64,000 bases of DNA from Flavobacterium sp. RSP15 (GCF_003968755.1 NZ_RYDL01000014.1:1-64000); one strand, 5' to 3'; numbered from the stretch's first letter, positions 37,151-45,477 are shown. The notes: generated by a model from the letters alone, not told the origin. Numbers and translations are program-made.

Positions 37151-40100
37151 ATGAAAACAAAAAACTTTTTAAACAACAAAAATCACCGACAAAAAATTAA
37201 ATTTGGTCTTACCTTCTTGGCAATTTGCTTCGGTATGCTTTTCTCTTACGGTCAAGCTACCAATGCCTCTATTAAGGGAACTGTGAAAGATTTAAATGGC
37301 GAGCCTTTAATTGGCGCAACGATTATTGTTAAGAATAATGCTACCGGATTTACTACTGGATCTATTAGTAATGAAGAAGGAAGTTACAAAATACAGCAAC
37401 TTCCCCTTGGTGGACCTTATACGGTCATAGCTCAATATTTTGTCTATCAGGAGAGAACTCAGGAAGGTTTTACCTTAAATTTAAGTGACGTTTTAACGGT
37501 AGATTTCATTTTACAAGAGTCGACGACTACTCTAGATGAAGTTGTGATATCCTCAAACAATTTGTCTAAAAGAATACAACAAATTGGATCTTCAACAAAA
37601 ATTGGAGCCGGGCAGATTAAAAACCTACCCACAGAAGGTAGAAACTTCACAAGGTTAACTAGTTTATCTCCATTACAAGGAGGAGGAGATATTAATTTGG
37701 GCGGGCAAAGACGTACCTCTACAAATGTGACAATCGACGGGGTTAATTTTAGAAATACCTTAACAGCAGGCGAAATTGGTGGCGGCCCGTATACCATTTC
37801 TCAAGAAGCAATTAGAGAATTTGAAGTGTCCACAAATGATTATGACGTTGCACAAGGTCGCCAAGGTGGGGGTTCTATTACCTCAGTAACGAAATCGGGA
37901 ACTAATGAATTTAGTGGTAGTGCTTTTTTCTATCATAGGGCAGATGCACTCCAAAGTAAATTTACGATACAAGGACAAGAAAGGAATGCAGACTTCTACA
38001 ATTCCCAGTACGGCTTTAGTCTGGGTGGACCAATTGTAAAAGATAAATTACACTTTTTCATGGTATATGAACGACAAGATGCCGGTGATCCGCAATTTAT
38101 AGCAAATATCCAGAATGATGACGATGCCAACCGTTTAGGAATTTCGCAGGCAAATTTAGATCGTTTTTTACAAATAGGAAGAGACAGTTATGGCTTAAGT
38201 AATTCTCAGCAAATAGGGCAATTTGATAGAGTTACTGAAGCAAACAACTTATTCTTAAAGTTAGACTGGCAGATTAATGATAAACACAGATTAACACTTA
38301 GAAATCTTTACAACAAATGGGACAATCCTTTTAGCGTTAGTGATGACTCAAATATTGAAGTTGCAGAATCATTTTCTAATTTTAATTCTCAAGAGAATAG
38401 CACTTTTCTATCCTTACGCTCTATGTTTTCTCCTAGTGTAACCAACGAGCTTAAAGTTCAGTATCAACGTTCAGAACGTATTTTTGGACCAAGTTCAGAA
38501 CTACCATCACAAAATATACCAAGAGCAATAGTGCAAGTACAATCCGTTTTACCAAATGGAAACAATAGAAATTTAAGTGTACAATTAGGTGGTCAGCGTT
38601 ATTCCCCAGAAACAAATCTGGAAAAGCAACTCCAATTTGCAAACACCACCTATGTTAGCGCTGGTAAATATAATTTTACTTTTGGAACAGATAATTTAGT
38701 TACCTATCTAGAAACGCAATTATCTAACGAGCAAAATGGTCGGTTTTTCTTCGATTCGTTAGATGATTTTGAAAATTTAAATCCCTCGAGATACGCAAGA
38801 GAAGTTCCACTAAAAGGGTCCTCATTAGTAAAACAAACGGTATTAGATCTATCGCTTTTTGCTCAAGTAGAGTTTGATATTAATCCGAATTTGAATTTTA
38901 GTGCTGGAGTTCGCTATGATGCAACGGCTTTTCTAGATTCCGCAGAATTCAACCCTTTGGTGTTTGAGGAACTAGGAATACGAACGGATCAAAAACCAGA
39001 AGATTTCAATAATATTCAACCAAGGTTTCAGTTGACATGGAATGTAAAGGGTGAAAATAAAGATGTTTTCAGACTTGGTGGAGGTGTTTTTAGTGCACAA
39101 CCACACTATTATGCGCAAGTAAATAATATTCAAAACAGCGGTACTTTGTTAGGTGCTATAGATGTTACTGGTACAAACGTGCCTGTGCCAAATTTCCCAT
39201 CGTATAGAAATGATCCCAGCACAGCACCAGGTGTACCAGCAGGAGTAACGCCATTTTCAACGATAAATGCAGTAAGCCCTGATTTTAATGTGCCAACAAT
39301 TTATAAAGCAAATATTAATTACACTCACTTTTTTGGAGATCGGTACAGCTTAGGATTAAATGCAATTGTTAGTCATACTACTAATAATTATGTTTACCAA
39401 GAAGCAAATTTAGTTCCTGAGCCATTTTTTCTGACGTCTAATGAAGGAAGAGAGGTTTTTGTGCCAGCGAATACTATTCCTTCAAACGGTAGAGCGGACT
39501 GGATCAACTCTAGAATTTCGGATCAAGTAGGAAGAACTTTAGTATTAACTTCTGATGGAGTCTTGGACAATCTAGCTTTCGTTTTGGAAGGAACTGCAAG
39601 AATTGGAAAAGATGGTTATGTAAATGCTAGCTTCACAGTAAACACCAGTAAAGATAATTCATCCTATAATTGTTGTGTGGGAAATACATCTACTTTTCTT
39701 CCAGTCTCTGGAGATCCAAGAGACCTTAATTATGGGTTTTCAGATAATCACTTTGATACTAAATTGGTTGTTAACGGTGCCTCACCTACTTGGAAAGGGT
39801 TTACTTTAGGTGCCACTATCATTGGAGATGGAGGTTCACGATATTCTTTTCAATCTGGAGGTAACAGAAGTACGAATGGCGACTTTAATTTAAGCAATGA
39901 AATTGCCTATGTTTTTGATCCCAACAACCCTAATACTCCTCAAAACATTATTGATGGCTACAACGAAATATTAAATAACCCAGAAACTCCAGATGGATTT
40001 AAAAAGTATTTGAGAGAAAGCTTTGGTTCTTTTGCAGAGCGTAACGGCGGAAAGAACCCTTTTAGAGCCCTAGTAGATTTAAGACTTCTAAAAAGTTTTA

Positions 40101-40339
40101 AAATTCCAAAGACCAAACAAGCTTTAGAATTATCGGCTGACGTTTTCAACTTTATGAACCTGGTAAATAAAGAATGGGGAAGAAATAATAATTTCGGCAG
40201 AACAACAAATTTAATGAATACAACTGGTTTTGACCAGGCAACTAATAGCTACCAGTACAACGTTAACACAGGTGTGGCAGCTGAACCCATCAATGGTACT
40301 CCCTGGCGTTTGCAATTAGGAGTACGATACTCTTTTTAA
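37151..40339 (+). CDS. Oar-type TonB-dependent outer-membrane receptor
   Basis: A 1062-residue receptor: signal peptide (to about residue 35), a carboxypeptidase-regulatory-like beta-sandwich (I-K-G-T-V-K-D-L-N-G-E-P-L-I-G-A-T, about 42-130), a plug domain (V-T-I-D-G-V-N-F-R-N near 195) and a large barrel ending in the aromatic signal L-G-V-R-Y-S-F. This is the layout of Oar-like receptors, not of SusC. Such receptors import bulky substrates with TonB energy, or help export and surface assembly. No SusD partner follows; instead there is a secreted phosphodiesterase 117 nt downstream, behind a hairpin, which suggests a phosphorylated substrate. It is island cargo. Confidence 0.88.
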   Translation: MKTKNFLNNKNHRQKIKFGLTFLAICFGMLFSYGQATNASIKGTVKDLNGEPLIGATIIVKNNATGFTTGSISNEEGSYKIQQLPLGGPYTVIAQYFVYQERTQEGFTLNLSDVLTVDFILQESTTTLDEVVISSNNLSKRIQQIGSSTKIGAGQIKNLPTEGRNFTRLTSLSPLQGGGDINLGGQRRTSTNVTIDGVNFRNTLTAGEIGGGPYTISQEAIREFEVSTNDYDVAQGRQGGGSITSVTKSGTNEFSGSAFFYHRADALQSKFTIQGQERNADFYNSQYGFSLGGPIVKDKLHFFMVYERQDAGDPQFIANIQNDDDANRLGISQANLDRFLQIGRDSYGLSNSQQIGQFDRVTEANNLFLKLDWQINDKHRLTLRNLYNKWDNPFSVSDDSNIEVAESFSNFNSQENSTFLSLRSMFSPSVTNELKVQYQRSERIFGPSSELPSQNIPRAIVQVQSVLPNGNNRNLSVQLGGQRYSPETNLEKQLQFANTTYVSAGKYNFTFGTDNLVTYLETQLSNEQNGRFFFDSLDDFENLNPSRYAREVPLKGSSLVKQTVLDLSLFAQVEFDINPNLNFSAGVRYDATAFLDSAEFNPLVFEELGIRTDQKPEDFNNIQPRFQLTWNVKGENKDVFRLGGGVFSAQPHYYAQVNNIQNSGTLLGAIDVTGTNVPVPNFPSYRNDPSTAPGVPAGVTPFSTINAVSPDFNVPTIYKANINYTHFFGDRYSLGLNAIVSHTTNNYVYQEANLVPEPFFLTSNEGREVFVPANTIPSNGRADWINSRISDQVGRTLVLTSDGVLDNLAFVLEGTARIGKDGYVNASFTVNTSKDNSSYNCCVGNTSTFLPVSGDPRDLNYGFSDNHFDTKLVVNGASPTWKGFTLGATIIGDGGSRYSFQSGGNRSTNGDFNLSNEIAYVFDPNNPNTPQNIIDGYNEILNNPETPDGFKKYLRESFGSFAERNGGKNPFRALVDLRLLKSFKIPKTKQALELSADVFNFMNLVNKEWGRNNNFGRTTNLMNTTGFDQATNSYQYNVNTGVAAEPINGTPWRLQLGVRYSF

Positions 40340-40358
40340 TTAAGCGTTTTTTAAAAAT

Positions 40359-40388
40359 AACTTGGGCAAATCAAGCCCAGTTCTTTTT
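40359..40388 (+). terminator. Hairpin between receptor and phosphodiesterase genes
   Basis: AACTTGGGC/GCCCAGTT with one bulged T, then CTTTTTAT. It could stop most transcripts after the receptor and lower phosphodiesterase expression. Confidence 0.65.
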
Positions 40389-40455
40389 ATATCAAGCCAT
40401 GAATATGATGTTACAATTCGTTAAAATTATCAATTATAAAATAAATACTTTAAAA

Positions 40456-41802
40456 ATGAAAAAAATTCTTTTATTACTTCTAGTTACACAACTTAATTTC
40501 GCCGTTAAAGCACAAGATAAAGCAATGTCGAAATATGTTGTTTTAATTTCTATTGATGGTTTCCGACCAGAATTTTACCTTGAAGAAAAGTGGCCAGCAC
40601 CCAATCTTAAAAGTATGGTAAAAGAGGGTACTTATGCATTAGGGGTGCGAAGTGTGTTCCCGTCCGTAACCTACCCTTCCCATACGACCATAATTACAGG
40701 TGCTTATCCAGCGACTCATGGTATTTATTATAATAGCCCTTTTGAACCAGAAGGACAAACAGGACGTTGGTATTGGGAAAGCAATTTAATTAAAACCGAA
40801 ACCCTTTGGGATGCCGTACGAAAATCCGGAAAAACAAGTGCAAGTCTTATATGGCCTGTTTCTGTGGGTGCGCCAATAGATTATAACATTCCAGAAGTTT
40901 GGACTTTAGATAGTAGTTATGGGAGAATAAAGCCCATGGAAGATAATGAAACACCCAAAGGACTCTTAAAAGAAATGGAGCTTGCTGTTTTAGGAAAAAT
41001 GGATACCATTACCTTTAATGGTGACTATTTAAACCGTGAAGATCGTACAGGGGAAATGGGTGCCTATTTACTTGAAAAGTACAAACCCAATTTAATGACC
41101 ATTCATTTAATTGCAACAGATCATTTTCAGCACGAACAAGGCAGGAATGGTGAAAAAGTCTTTACTTCAATTGCAGCAATAGATCGCGCCATTGGTAAGA
41201 TTAAAGAGGCCGCTGAAAGAGCTAAAATTAGTGAAGAAACTACTTTTATAATCGTTGGTGATCATGGATTTGTTGATATACACTCCGCTATAAGTCCAAA
41301 TATATGGCTAAAAGAAGACGGTTTATTGCAAGAAAACACGACACTCTGGAAAGCAAAATTTCATACTTCAGGCGCAGCTGCTTTTTTAATGTTAAAAGAT
41401 AAAAAAGATAAAGTGACCTTAGACAAAATTCGAAAAAAATTGCATTCCTTACCAAACTCCTATAAAAAACTATTTCGCATTGTAGAAAGACCAGAACTAG
41501 ATGCCATCGGAGCAGATCCTAATGCTATTCTCGCACTTGCTCCGATACCTGGTGTAACTATGTCAGCTTCTACTAAGGGTAAAGTTATCACTGCAAGAAG
41601 TGGCGGTACGCATGGTTATTTTCCTGATTTCAAGCAAATAGAAACTGGTTTTGTAGCTTGGGGTGCTGGAATTTCTTCCGGAAAAGAAGTGTCAAAAATG
41701 GGACTGGAAGATATAGCTCCATTAGTGAGTGAATTACTAGATTTAAACTTTAAAACAGAAGATGGAGTCCTATTTCCAGGAATTCTCAAAGCTTCAAATT
41801 GA
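40456..41802 (+). CDS. Secreted type I phosphodiesterase/nucleotide pyrophosphatase
   Basis: About 448 residues: signal peptide (M-K-K-I-L-L-L-L-L-V to K-A-Q), then the alkaline phosphatase-superfamily fold of NPP enzymes. Metal ligand Asp34 is in S-I-D-G-F-R-P, the nucleophile Thr72 in F-P-S-V-T-Y-P-S-H-T, and further ligands in A-T-D-H-F-Q-H, G-D-H-G-F-V-D and G-T-H-G-Y-F-P. Such two-zinc enzymes split nucleotide pyrophosphates or phosphodiesters. The start at 40456 is preferred to 40399 because it gives a proper signal peptide. It follows the TonB receptor and overlaps the convergent Crp/Fnr gene by 9 nt. Confidence 0.9.
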   Translation: MKKILLLLLVTQLNFAVKAQDKAMSKYVVLISIDGFRPEFYLEEKWPAPNLKSMVKEGTYALGVRSVFPSVTYPSHTTIITGAYPATHGIYYNSPFEPEGQTGRWYWESNLIKTETLWDAVRKSGKTSASLIWPVSVGAPIDYNIPEVWTLDSSYGRIKPMEDNETPKGLLKEMELAVLGKMDTITFNGDYLNREDRTGEMGAYLLEKYKPNLMTIHLIATDHFQHEQGRNGEKVFTSIAAIDRAIGKIKEAAERAKISEETTFIIVGDHGFVDIHSAISPNIWLKEDGLLQENTTLWKAKFHTSGAAAFLMLKDKKDKVTLDKIRKKLHSLPNSYKKLFRIVERPELDAIGADPNAILALAPIPGVTMSASTKGKVITARSGGTHGYFPDFKQIETGFVAWGAGISSGKEVSKMGLEDIAPLVSELLDLNFKTEDGVLFPGILKASN

Positions 41803-42405
41803 TTTTTTCTTAAGTATGGTTGAAATAGTTTGTCGGGTGGCCCCAGAAAGGTCACCCACATCTTTTTGAGTCAATAGCTTGAAAAGTAAAAATTGCTCTC
41901 CCTTTGCATCATGAACTTCAATATTGAAAAACTTCCTTACAAATGAAATTCTGTCTTCAATTTTATTTCCCGTAATATTTCCCATTTTCATTTCTGAAAT
42001 ACACCAACGCTTTGTAAGATAGGATAAAAACCAATCCGATAGATAAGGGTCGTTGCTTATCGTTTTTTTAAAAAAAGAAATTTCATATTTTCTTATTTTA
42101 GTGTCTATCAAGGTTTTTGAAAATTCAAAGAACTGCATGTTCAGATATCTTAGATTTCCAAAAAAATCACCTTTGTGCAGAATATCGTAAACAAACTCCT
42201 CTCCTTGTTCAGAATAACTTCCTAATTTTACAGCTCCTGAAACTATCTCGTAAATAAATCCTTCGTCATAAGGTGGTTGGTAAACATAAGTATGTTTTTC
42301 TATTACACTTTCAATATTTTCAATACTTCTTTCATTTTGTAGATTGGTTTTTAAATAACAATAAAAATTAAAGGATTTGTAATACTCATTATTGGGACGT
42401 TGCAT
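41794..42405 (-). CDS. Crp/Fnr-family transcriptional regulator
   Basis: A 203-residue regulator: N-terminal cyclic-nucleotide-binding fold (E-I-V-S-G-A-V-K-L-G-S-Y-S, H-K-G-D-F-F-G-N) and a C-terminal winged helix (L-L-T-Q-K-D-V-G-D-L-S-G-A-T-R-Q-T-I-S). No Cys cluster of the Fnr type is seen. It is convergent with the phosphodiesterase and overlaps it by 9 nt, so antisense interference is possible. A role in controlling the receptor and phosphodiesterase is inferred from position only. Confidence 0.88.
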   Translation of the reverse strand: MQRPNNEYYKSFNFYCYLKTNLQNERSIENIESVIEKHTYVYQPPYDEGFIYEIVSGAVKLGSYSEQGEEFVYDILHKGDFFGNLRYLNMQFFEFSKTLIDTKIRKYEISFFKKTISNDPYLSDWFLSYLTKRWCISEMKMGNITGNKIEDRISFVRKFFNIEVHDAKGEQFLLFKLLTQKDVGDLSGATRQTISTILKKKSI

Positions 42406-42708
42406 TCTTTACTGATTTTTGATAATAATAGTAAAAGTAAATGACTAAGAGTATTCCTAAGTTATATAAACATTATGTATATAAAATTAAACCTGCAGTA
42501 TTAGTTAAACAACATTTTTAAAATTATTTTTCTGTTTCTAGAACTCTTCAATTGTCTTCTAATTTAGGGCTGAATGCCTTTTTTTTTATTGTTCCAAATT
42601 TAAATAGATCTCTACATCTGCTCTCGTGGTATAAGTTTATTGAGGTCGGTATTTAATCACATAGTATTTCTTGATGAGTAATATTCTCTGATTTCACATC
42701 CTTTTGAT

Positions 42709-42840
42709 TTAATTATTAAAGATTGTGTCTTTGTTTTGAGAACGATTAATTAGGTAATAAAATTCATGAAAATAGCTGTTAATATTAGTCTCACCTATCC
42801 AAGAATAAGCTGTTGGTATCCAAGATTTCACTTGATGAAT
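42709..42840 (-). pseudogene. Relic resembling the C-terminus of an IS1595/ISXO2-like transposase
   Basis: Minus-strand frame reads I-H-Q-V-K-S-W-I-P-T-A-Y-S-W-I, then Y-F-H-E-F-Y-Y-L-I-N-R-S-Q-N-K-D-T-I-F-N-N to a stop; past the stop the frame still reads I-K-R-M. From memory, ISXO2-like transposases have a similar K-S-W-I-R-G-I-H-H ... Y-L-N-E-F ... I-N-R-S-Q ... T-I-F pattern near the end. Several stops show it is dead. The match is by eye and short. Confidence 0.45.
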
Positions 42841-42956
42841 TATAAGATGTTATGCTTTAAAATTAGACCGTTCATCAACTAATATTTGTGTTAGGTCATA
42901 AGAGAGCGTTTAGGAACTGTAATTTGGGAAATAGAAGTGTAAGCGTTGACTAAATA

Positions 42957-43138
42957 TCAATCAATATTTCCAATCTCATTATCATCACTATCCAGTAAAT
43001 CAAAAGTTCTAATAAGGTTGATGATGGCAGGATCAATTTTTACTAGTCTATTAACTTCAATTTCTGTTTTAGTGAGTTGTTTTTAAACTTTTTCAAACCT
43101 ACATCCAAAAACAATTCTTTCTTTACGGTTTTCCACAT
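42957..43138 (-). pseudogene. Small broken frame of unknown family
   Basis: On the minus strand an ATG at 43138 reads M-W-K-T-V-K-K-E-L-F-L-D-V-G-L-K-K; one frame shift near 43085 then gives Q-L-T-K-T-E-I-E-V-N-R-L-V-K-I-D-P-A-I-I and on to L-L-D-S-D-D-N-E-I-G-N-I-D and TGA at 42957. The protein-like composition in both frames suggests a gene tail with one lesion. I do not recognise the family. Confidence 0.35.
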
Positions 43139-43325
43139 TTGGGTGAAATTTTTTTATTTAAAGTTTCGTTACATTTATTTTAAATCAAAATAGAATGCTT
43201 TGATTGCGGAAATGTAAATAAAGGAGATTCCCAATGATTTTACAATACCCACTTTCAGTGATATTTGAAATTTATCCTATAAACAAGAAAGTTCATAAAT
43301 CACTTTGATGTAAAGCACATCTTTG

Positions 43326-43432
43326 CGTTAACGTTTTTTTCTACCGTTGACAAGGATTAATGGTTTTATTGTATAATTTTCATACAGTAAACAAGAATCC
43401 CGTTAACGGAAATTAGTTTACCGTAAACGGGA
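43326..43432. repeat. Cluster of CGTTAACG palindromes
   Basis: CGTTAACG occurs at 43326-43333 and 43401-43408. The second is part of an inverted repeat TCCCGTTAACGG (43398-43409) with CCGTAAACGGGA (43421-43432), one mismatch. This could be an operator or a transfer/replication site of the island; nothing downstream shows which. Confidence 0.5.
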
Positions 43433-43532
43433 ATATAACCTCTCGTCTATATCATGAACACTCTATTGGAAAAGCACCGGAATTAATAAAGTGTATCGTT
43501 TGAAAATTTTTCGGAAAACCTATTTTACTTGA

Positions 43533-43667
43533 ATGGAAAGAGTAATGGAAGGCGAAACTAAAATGGTATCACCGCATTCTTCTTATGAAGTTTTGAAAAA
43601 GTACTTAGATCCTAAACTTTCATCTGTGATCGCAAACGGGACTTTGGAAATTAAGATATTTGACTAA
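43533..43667 (+). CDS. Possible small protein or gene fragment, unknown
   Basis: A 44-codon open frame (M-E-R-V-M-E-G-E-T-K ... L-E-I-K-I-F-D) with protein-like codon use in a decayed region. A stop directly precedes the ATG. I recognise no family; it may be the tail of a lost gene. Confidence 0.2.
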   Translation: MERVMEGETKMVSPHSSYEVLKKYLDPKLSSVIANGTLEIKIFD

Positions 43668-43861
43668 ACAGAAAAGGTACACATGAAAACTACATTGCAT
43701 GTATGCCGTGTCTGTATCATACTTAAAGAATTATATCAGCTCAATTCATAAAATTCGGCACTTCGGTGCGCACTGGAGTAATCAGAGGGCGATGTTTTTT
43801 GAATTTATTGTCTAGTCCTAAAAAAACGATACATGATTAATAAAAAATAAAATTACAATTA

Positions 43862-44728
43862 TTAAACAGTAGTAAGCAAAAGTTTACTGCTGTTTTTTGT
43901 TTTATAAGTTCTCATTTTAATTTGATTTTGTAAGTGCATTTGATCTGGAGTCAGCATATAATTTGAATAATGTGGTCGTTGCGTATTGTAAATATTAATT
44001 GATTCTTTGACAATTCGTTTGATAACACTTAATTCTAGATTGTATTTATCAATCATGAATTCTTGTTTTAATATACCATTTATTCTTTCAGCTACAGCAT
44101 TTTCATATGGATCAGAATTTTGTGTCATACTTGGAAGTATTCCATTTTTACTCAAAACACTTTGGTAATCATTAGCACAATATTGCAATCCTCTATCTGA
44201 GTGATGAATTAACGGCATTTCTTTGTTTTTTCTTTGTCTTATCGCCATTTTTAGAGCCATAACACTACTCTCTGTATTCATATTGTCTGCCACATAATAT
44301 CCCATTATCTTCTTAGAATAAGCATCTGTAACAATGCTTAAATAACGTGGCTTGTCTCTTTTTCCAATGTAGGTTATGTCGGAGACCCAGACTTGTTCGG
44401 GTCTGTTAATTTCTAAATCAAGAATATAATTTTGGTGTTTTCTAAATCGATGATGAGAGTTTGTAGTTATATGATAACTCCGTTTGGGTTGTATCAATAA
44501 ATGATTAGCTCTAAGAATATCAAATAGTTTATCCCTTCCAATATTCATTAATTGAAACTTATTTAATAAAATATGATAAGACTTTTTTGTTCCTAATCTT
44601 GGCATGCTCTTTCTGATTTCAAGAACCATCGAAACCACTTCAATAGCTTTGGCTTCTTTGATGGTTTTTCTTTTAATTCTTCGATAATAAACCTGTCTGT
44701 CTATCCCGAACAAATTACAGGCGAACAT
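43862..44728 (-). CDS. IS3-family transposase OrfB
   Basis: A 288-residue integrase-core protein with the DDE catalytic residues in W-V-S-D-I-T-Y-I, H-H-S-D-R-G-L-Q-Y and E-N-A-V-A-E-R-I-N-G, the last ones 35 residues apart as in the family, preceded by an HTH_21-like region. It starts at the ATG whose A is the last base of the OrfA stop (TAATG), so translation may be coupled. A fused OrfAB could also arise by -1 slippage at the CAAAAAG run just upstream. It looks intact. Confidence 0.93.
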   Translation of the reverse strand: MFACNLFGIDRQVYYRRIKRKTIKEAKAIEVVSMVLEIRKSMPRLGTKKSYHILLNKFQLMNIGRDKLFDILRANHLLIQPKRSYHITTNSHHRFRKHQNYILDLEINRPEQVWVSDITYIGKRDKPRYLSIVTDAYSKKIMGYYVADNMNTESSVMALKMAIRQRKNKEMPLIHHSDRGLQYCANDYQSVLSKNGILPSMTQNSDPYENAVAERINGILKQEFMIDKYNLELSVIKRIVKESINIYNTQRPHYSNYMLTPDQMHLQNQIKMRTYKTKNSSKLLLTTV

Positions 44729-45162
44729 TATTGTTTGCTGTTCTTTTTGTCTAAAATGGTCGATTGTCCGGGGGGAGAGTTTTTTCGTATATCAATTTTA
44801 TATTCTTCTTCAGCGATATCGATCATCATATCAAAAATGATAGCTTTTTTATCGGCAACAAAAGCTTGTTGTTCCAAAAATGACTTCTGTTTCTCTAGAA
44901 GTTTTACTTTGGCTTCAAGCTCCATTATCTTCTGTTCTGGAGACTTTGTCATATTAAAAGGTATTTGATTTTCCCAATCAAAGTTACCAAATTTTCTTAG
45001 CCATTGTACAACCGTCTTTCTACATTGAATACCATACTTCTTTGTAGCTTCTGTACTTGTAAGTTGTCCTCGTTCTATTTCTTGAACAATTTGTAATTTA
45101 AAAGAAATTGTGTAGTCTTTTTGGGTGCGCTTAACATAGCGAGTTTCTTCATCTTTTTCCAT
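44728..45162 (-). CDS. IS3-family transposase OrfA
   Basis: A 144-residue DNA-binding subunit: helix-turn-helix of the IS3/IS911 type (S-F-K-L-Q-I-V-Q-E-I-E-R-G ... C-R-K-T-V-V-Q-W-L-R-K-F-G) followed by a leucine-rich coiled coil (L-E-A-K-V-K-L-L-E-K-Q-K-S-F-L-E). It recognises the terminal repeats and oligomerises. Its stop overlaps the OrfB start by one base. Confidence 0.92.
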   Translation of the reverse strand: MEKDEETRYVKRTQKDYTISFKLQIVQEIERGQLTSTEATKKYGIQCRKTVVQWLRKFGNFDWENQIPFNMTKSPEQKIMELEAKVKLLEKQKSFLEQQAFVADKKAIIFDMMIDIAEEEYKIDIRKNSPPGQSTILDKKNSKQ

Positions 45163-45207
45163 TAGGATACTTTTTGTGTATCGCTATTTCAGGACGGGAC
45201 ATATTTC

Positions 45208-45294
45208 CAATAAAAAACCCTAACATATTGATGTTAGGGTTTTTGCTTTGGTAGCGAGACCGAGATTTGAACTCGGGACCTCAGGGTTATGAAT
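45208..45294 (-). repeat. Right end of island: att-like repeat within tRNA-Met
   Basis: 87 nt, the partner of 36413-36498, covering the terminator and the 3' half of the intact tRNA-Met. It ends in the anticodon loop at 45294. Confidence 0.85.
45212..45245 (-). terminator. Terminator of tRNA-Met
   Basis: A perfect 11-bp stem (45216-45226 with 45231-45241); T-rich on the minus strand. The same hairpin is present in the left copy at 36421-36446. Confidence 0.8.
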
Positions 45295-45325
45295 CCTGCG
45301 CTCTAACCGACTGAGCTATCTCGCC
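45252..45325 (-). tRNA. tRNA-Met (CAT), island integration site
   Basis: A 74-nt tRNA on the minus strand: acceptor GGCGAGA with TCTCGCT (G-T at the first pair), D-arm GCTC/GAGC, anticodon loop TTCATAA giving CAT, T-arm CCGAG-TTCAAAT-CTCGG. CCA follows in the DNA (45249-45251). CAT could also be the lysidine-modified Ile2 tRNA, but the body looks like elongator Met. Confidence 0.93.
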
Positions 45326-45477
45326 ATAATTAGGGAAAAACCTTCCCTGAATGCGGGTGCAAATATAAAAATAAAAATATTGGATGCAACTATATTTTTA
45401 ATAAAAAAATATATTTTTAAAAACACTTTTTTTATGTAGTTATATTCTATATATTTCCGAAAAATTAAATGTAGGTC

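Larger units (their letters stand above)
42406..43808. other. Decayed non-coding stretch of the island
   Basis: About 1.4 kb with no intact gene of normal size. It holds a transposase relic (42709-42840), a small broken frame (42957-43138), a palindrome cluster (43326-43432) and a 44-codon open frame (43533-43667), all listed separately. Confidence 0.6.
43809..45201 (-). mobile_element. Complete IS3-family insertion sequence, 1393 bp
   Basis: Ends are imperfect 26-bp inverted repeats, 43809-43834 and 45176-45201, starting TGTCTAGTCCT and TGTCCCGTCCT. Flanking 3-bp direct repeats TAT (43806-43808 and 45202-45204) mark the target duplication. It holds the usual two overlapping frames. It sits 6 nt from the right island repeat. 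Confidence 0.88.
36499..45207. mobile_element. Genomic island integrated in the tRNA-Met gene
   Basis: About 8.7 kb between two copies of a tRNA-derived repeat. Contents: relic of an IS4/DUF4372 transposase, TonB-dependent receptor, phosphodiesterase, Crp/Fnr regulator, relics of other genes and an intact IS3-family element. No integrase or excisionase is visible, and non-coding density is much higher than outside. I infer an integrative element that has decayed or was carried by a recombinase supplied in trans. Confidence 0.7.

Noticed and set aside
42406-43808. CRISPR array or tandem-repeat locus in the island
   Set aside because: No regularly spaced direct repeats; only two short palindromes and gene relics are present.
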